A stretch of DNA of 64,000 nucleotides from Streptomyces roseoverticillatus (GTDB lineage Bacteria > Actinomycetota > Actinomycetes > Streptomycetales > Streptomycetaceae): NCBI RefSeq assembly GCF_000719265.1, contig NZ_JOFL01000014.1, positions 1 to 64,000 on the forward strand, read 5' to 3'. This document shows positions 62,776-64,000 of the stretch, one piece after another. The notes under the pieces are model-generated. The model made no database searches. It worked only from the letters and a program-made list of their open reading frames with translations, and was not told the origin of the DNA. Each line of letters begins with the position of its first letter. Within the stretch, counting starts at the first letter, position 1. A program made the translations under genes and the position numbers.

Positions 62776-63630
62776 ATGAGAAGACCTCTCGTCGGTGCGC
62801 TCGCCACGCTGCTCCTCACGGGAGCGACCGTGGCCGGTGCGGGCACCGCCACCGCGGCTTCCCCGGACGGCGCCGCGGGCGCCAAGGACAGGCCCAAGGC
62901 GGTCGGCTTCGCGGGCACCGTGGCGCTCAGCAACTGTTCAGGCTCCCTGGTCCGCCTACCGGGCTCGTCGGACAACGACCCCGGCCTCGTCATGACCAAC
63001 GGTCACTGCCTGGAGACCGGCATGCCGGGGCCCGGCGAGGTCATCACCGACCGGCCGTCCACGCGGACCTTCAGCCTGCTGAACTCCAGTGCGGGCAAGG
63101 TTGCCACACTGCGCGCCACAAAAGTCTCATACGCCACGATGACGGACACGGATGTCACCCTCTACGAGCTGAACACGACGTACGCGCAGATCAAGCAGCG
63201 CTACAAGATCGACGCTCTGAGCCTCTCCTCGGACCACCCCGTGGCCGGCACGTCCATCAAGGTCGTCTCCGGCTTCTGGAAGAAGATCTACAGCTGCAAC
63301 GCCGACGGGTTCGTCTACCGCCTCCGCGAGGCCGACTGGACCTGGAAGGACTCGCTCCGCTACACCTCGTCGTGCAACACGATAGGCGGCACGTCCGGCT
63401 CCCCGGTCCTCGACGCGAACACCGGCAAGGTCGTCGCGATCAACAACACCGGCAACGAGAGCGGCGAGCGCTGCACGATGAACAACCCGTGCGAGGAGGA
63501 CGAGAACGGCCAGGTGACCGTGCGGCAGGGCATCAACTACGCCCAGGAGACGTACGGCATAGCCAAGTGCTTCACCACCGGCAACAAGCTGGACCTGGGC
63601 CTCCCGGGCTGCGAACTGCCCAAGCCGTGA
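62776..63630 (+). CDS. secreted trypsin-like serine protease
   Basis: A 284-residue secreted S1-fold protease. The signal peptide is RRPLVGALATLLLTGATVAG with cleavage near residue 27, followed by a short pro-region. The catalytic triad is visible: His in VMTNGHCLE, Asp in MTDTDVTLYEL and Ser in GGTSGSPVLD. Several cysteines suggest disulfides. The sequence is more like the V8/glutamyl-type or uncharacterised Streptomyces group than trypsin itself. ATG 62776 follows AGAGGAA. It forms a secreted-peptidase pair with the divergent M14 gene. Confidence 0.92.
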   Translation: MRRPLVGALATLLLTGATVAGAGTATAASPDGAAGAKDRPKAVGFAGTVALSNCSGSLVRLPGSSDNDPGLVMTNGHCLETGMPGPGEVITDRPSTRTFSLLNSSAGKVATLRATKVSYATMTDTDVTLYELNTTYAQIKQRYKIDALSLSSDHPVAGTSIKVVSGFWKKIYSCNADGFVYRLREADWTWKDSLRYTSSCNTIGGTSGSPVLDANTGKVVAINNTGNESGERCTMNNPCEEDENGQVTVRQGINYAQETYGIAKCFTTGNKLDLGLPGCELPKP

Positions 63631-63860
63631 CGTTCCTCCGTCCCTGACCCGCTGCCGGACGGGCCTCCGGGCCGGTCCGGCGGCAGGCGTCCGGGTGAGC
63701 GGGCCTCCGGTGGATCGCGGGGTTTCGGGCAAGGGTTCTCCGAGGACCGGTTCTCAGCCGCTCCGTTCATGGATAAAGTGCGGAGGCGCCGGCACAGGGC
63801 AGCCAGTGTCGTGCTGCATCCGCCGCAGCCCCGCGGCACCGGAGGGAACGGGAAGCCGAC

Positions 63861-64000
63861 GTGCCCCTTGCGATAGCAGTCACCAGCCCCGACCTGGTGA
63901 TCTCACCGACCGACGGGCCGGTTCCCGACGCCGCCGTCCTCCGGCCGCCCGCCGAAGAGCCGCTGGAGACCGCCGTCGCCCGGGCGTCCGTCCTGCTCGA
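63861..64000 (+). CDS. start of an unidentified gene (partial)
   Basis: A GTG at 63861 preceded by GGGAAG opens a frame still running at the window edge: PLAIAVTSPDLVISPTDGPV and more. TAAAGT at about 63774-63779 may be its -10 box. Too little is visible to assign a family. Confidence 0.55.
   Translation, partial: MPLAIAVTSPDLVISPTDGPVPDAAVLRPPAEEPLETAVARASVLL

Overview
The window is a stretch of chromosome from a high-GC actinomycete, almost certainly a Streptomyces. Coding DNA is very GC-rich with G/C in third codon positions, GTG and TTG starts are common, and the gene set is typical of the genus: mycothiol S-conjugate amidase, XRE-DUF5753/DUF397 pairs, acyl-CoA carboxylase with an epsilon subunit, an autoinhibited-type class III adenylate cyclase and GTP-dependent PEP carboxykinase. 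From memory, much of the order resembles S. coelicolor around SCO4921-SCO4984. That comparison is recollection, not something computed here.

Layout. 1-12 kb: start of a biotin carboxylase subunit, an IclR regulator with a DJ-1/PfpI protein, an XRE/DUF397 pair beside a broken methyltransferase gene, Maf, a class B PBP, a 45-residue membrane protein, the carboxylase epsilon and beta subunits, biotin ligase and adenylate cyclase. 12-18.5 kb: a palindromic element, enoyl-CoA hydratase, a GAF-GGDEF protein, histidine ammonia-lyase and an L,D-transpeptidase lipoprotein. 18.7-27.3 kb: acetyltransferases, DUF2786, an AraC/methyltransferase divergent pair, a sulfotransferase and a bicovalent-type FAD oxidoreductase. 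27.4-45.9 kb: PEP carboxykinase, a haemolysin III protein, an MFS/TetR pair, a DUF255 thioredoxin-fold protein, Mca, GreA, a DrrAB-type ABC exporter, threonine ammonia-lyase, MarR, cystathionine gamma-synthase and MsrA.

45.9-52.2 kb is an accessory patch with broken genes and locally lower GC: two Nudix hydrolases, a regulator and a cis-prenyltransferase that have both lost their 5' ends at one junction, a terpene synthase, a low-GC orphan protein and several tiny membrane proteins. 52.3-61.2 kb holds an aminotransferase and then a compact catabolic cluster: N-acyl-D-amino-acid deacylase, a DSD1-type D-amino-acid lyase, a PfkB sugar kinase, an IclR regulator, RidA and a GntP permease. The last four are closely packed, the first three of these through ATGA overlaps. 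The proposed logic is that the permease imports a D-amino-acid conjugate, the deacylase frees the amino acid, the lyase removes ammonia through an enamine cleared by RidA, and the kinase handles a sugar acid, all under IclR control. 61.2-64 kb: a secreted M14 carboxypeptidase, a secreted trypsin-like protease and the start of an unidentified gene.

Intergenic DNA is unusually rich in structure. There are 18-bp tandem repeats after ilvA, 133-bp tandem repeats after a tetR gene, hairpin-bearing GC-rich repeats at several sites, operator-like palindromes beside regulators, and a recurrent promoter layout in which a TANNNT -10 box ends 6-8 nt before the start codon, suggesting leaderless mRNAs. 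No rRNA, tRNA, CRISPR array or intact insertion sequence was recognised.
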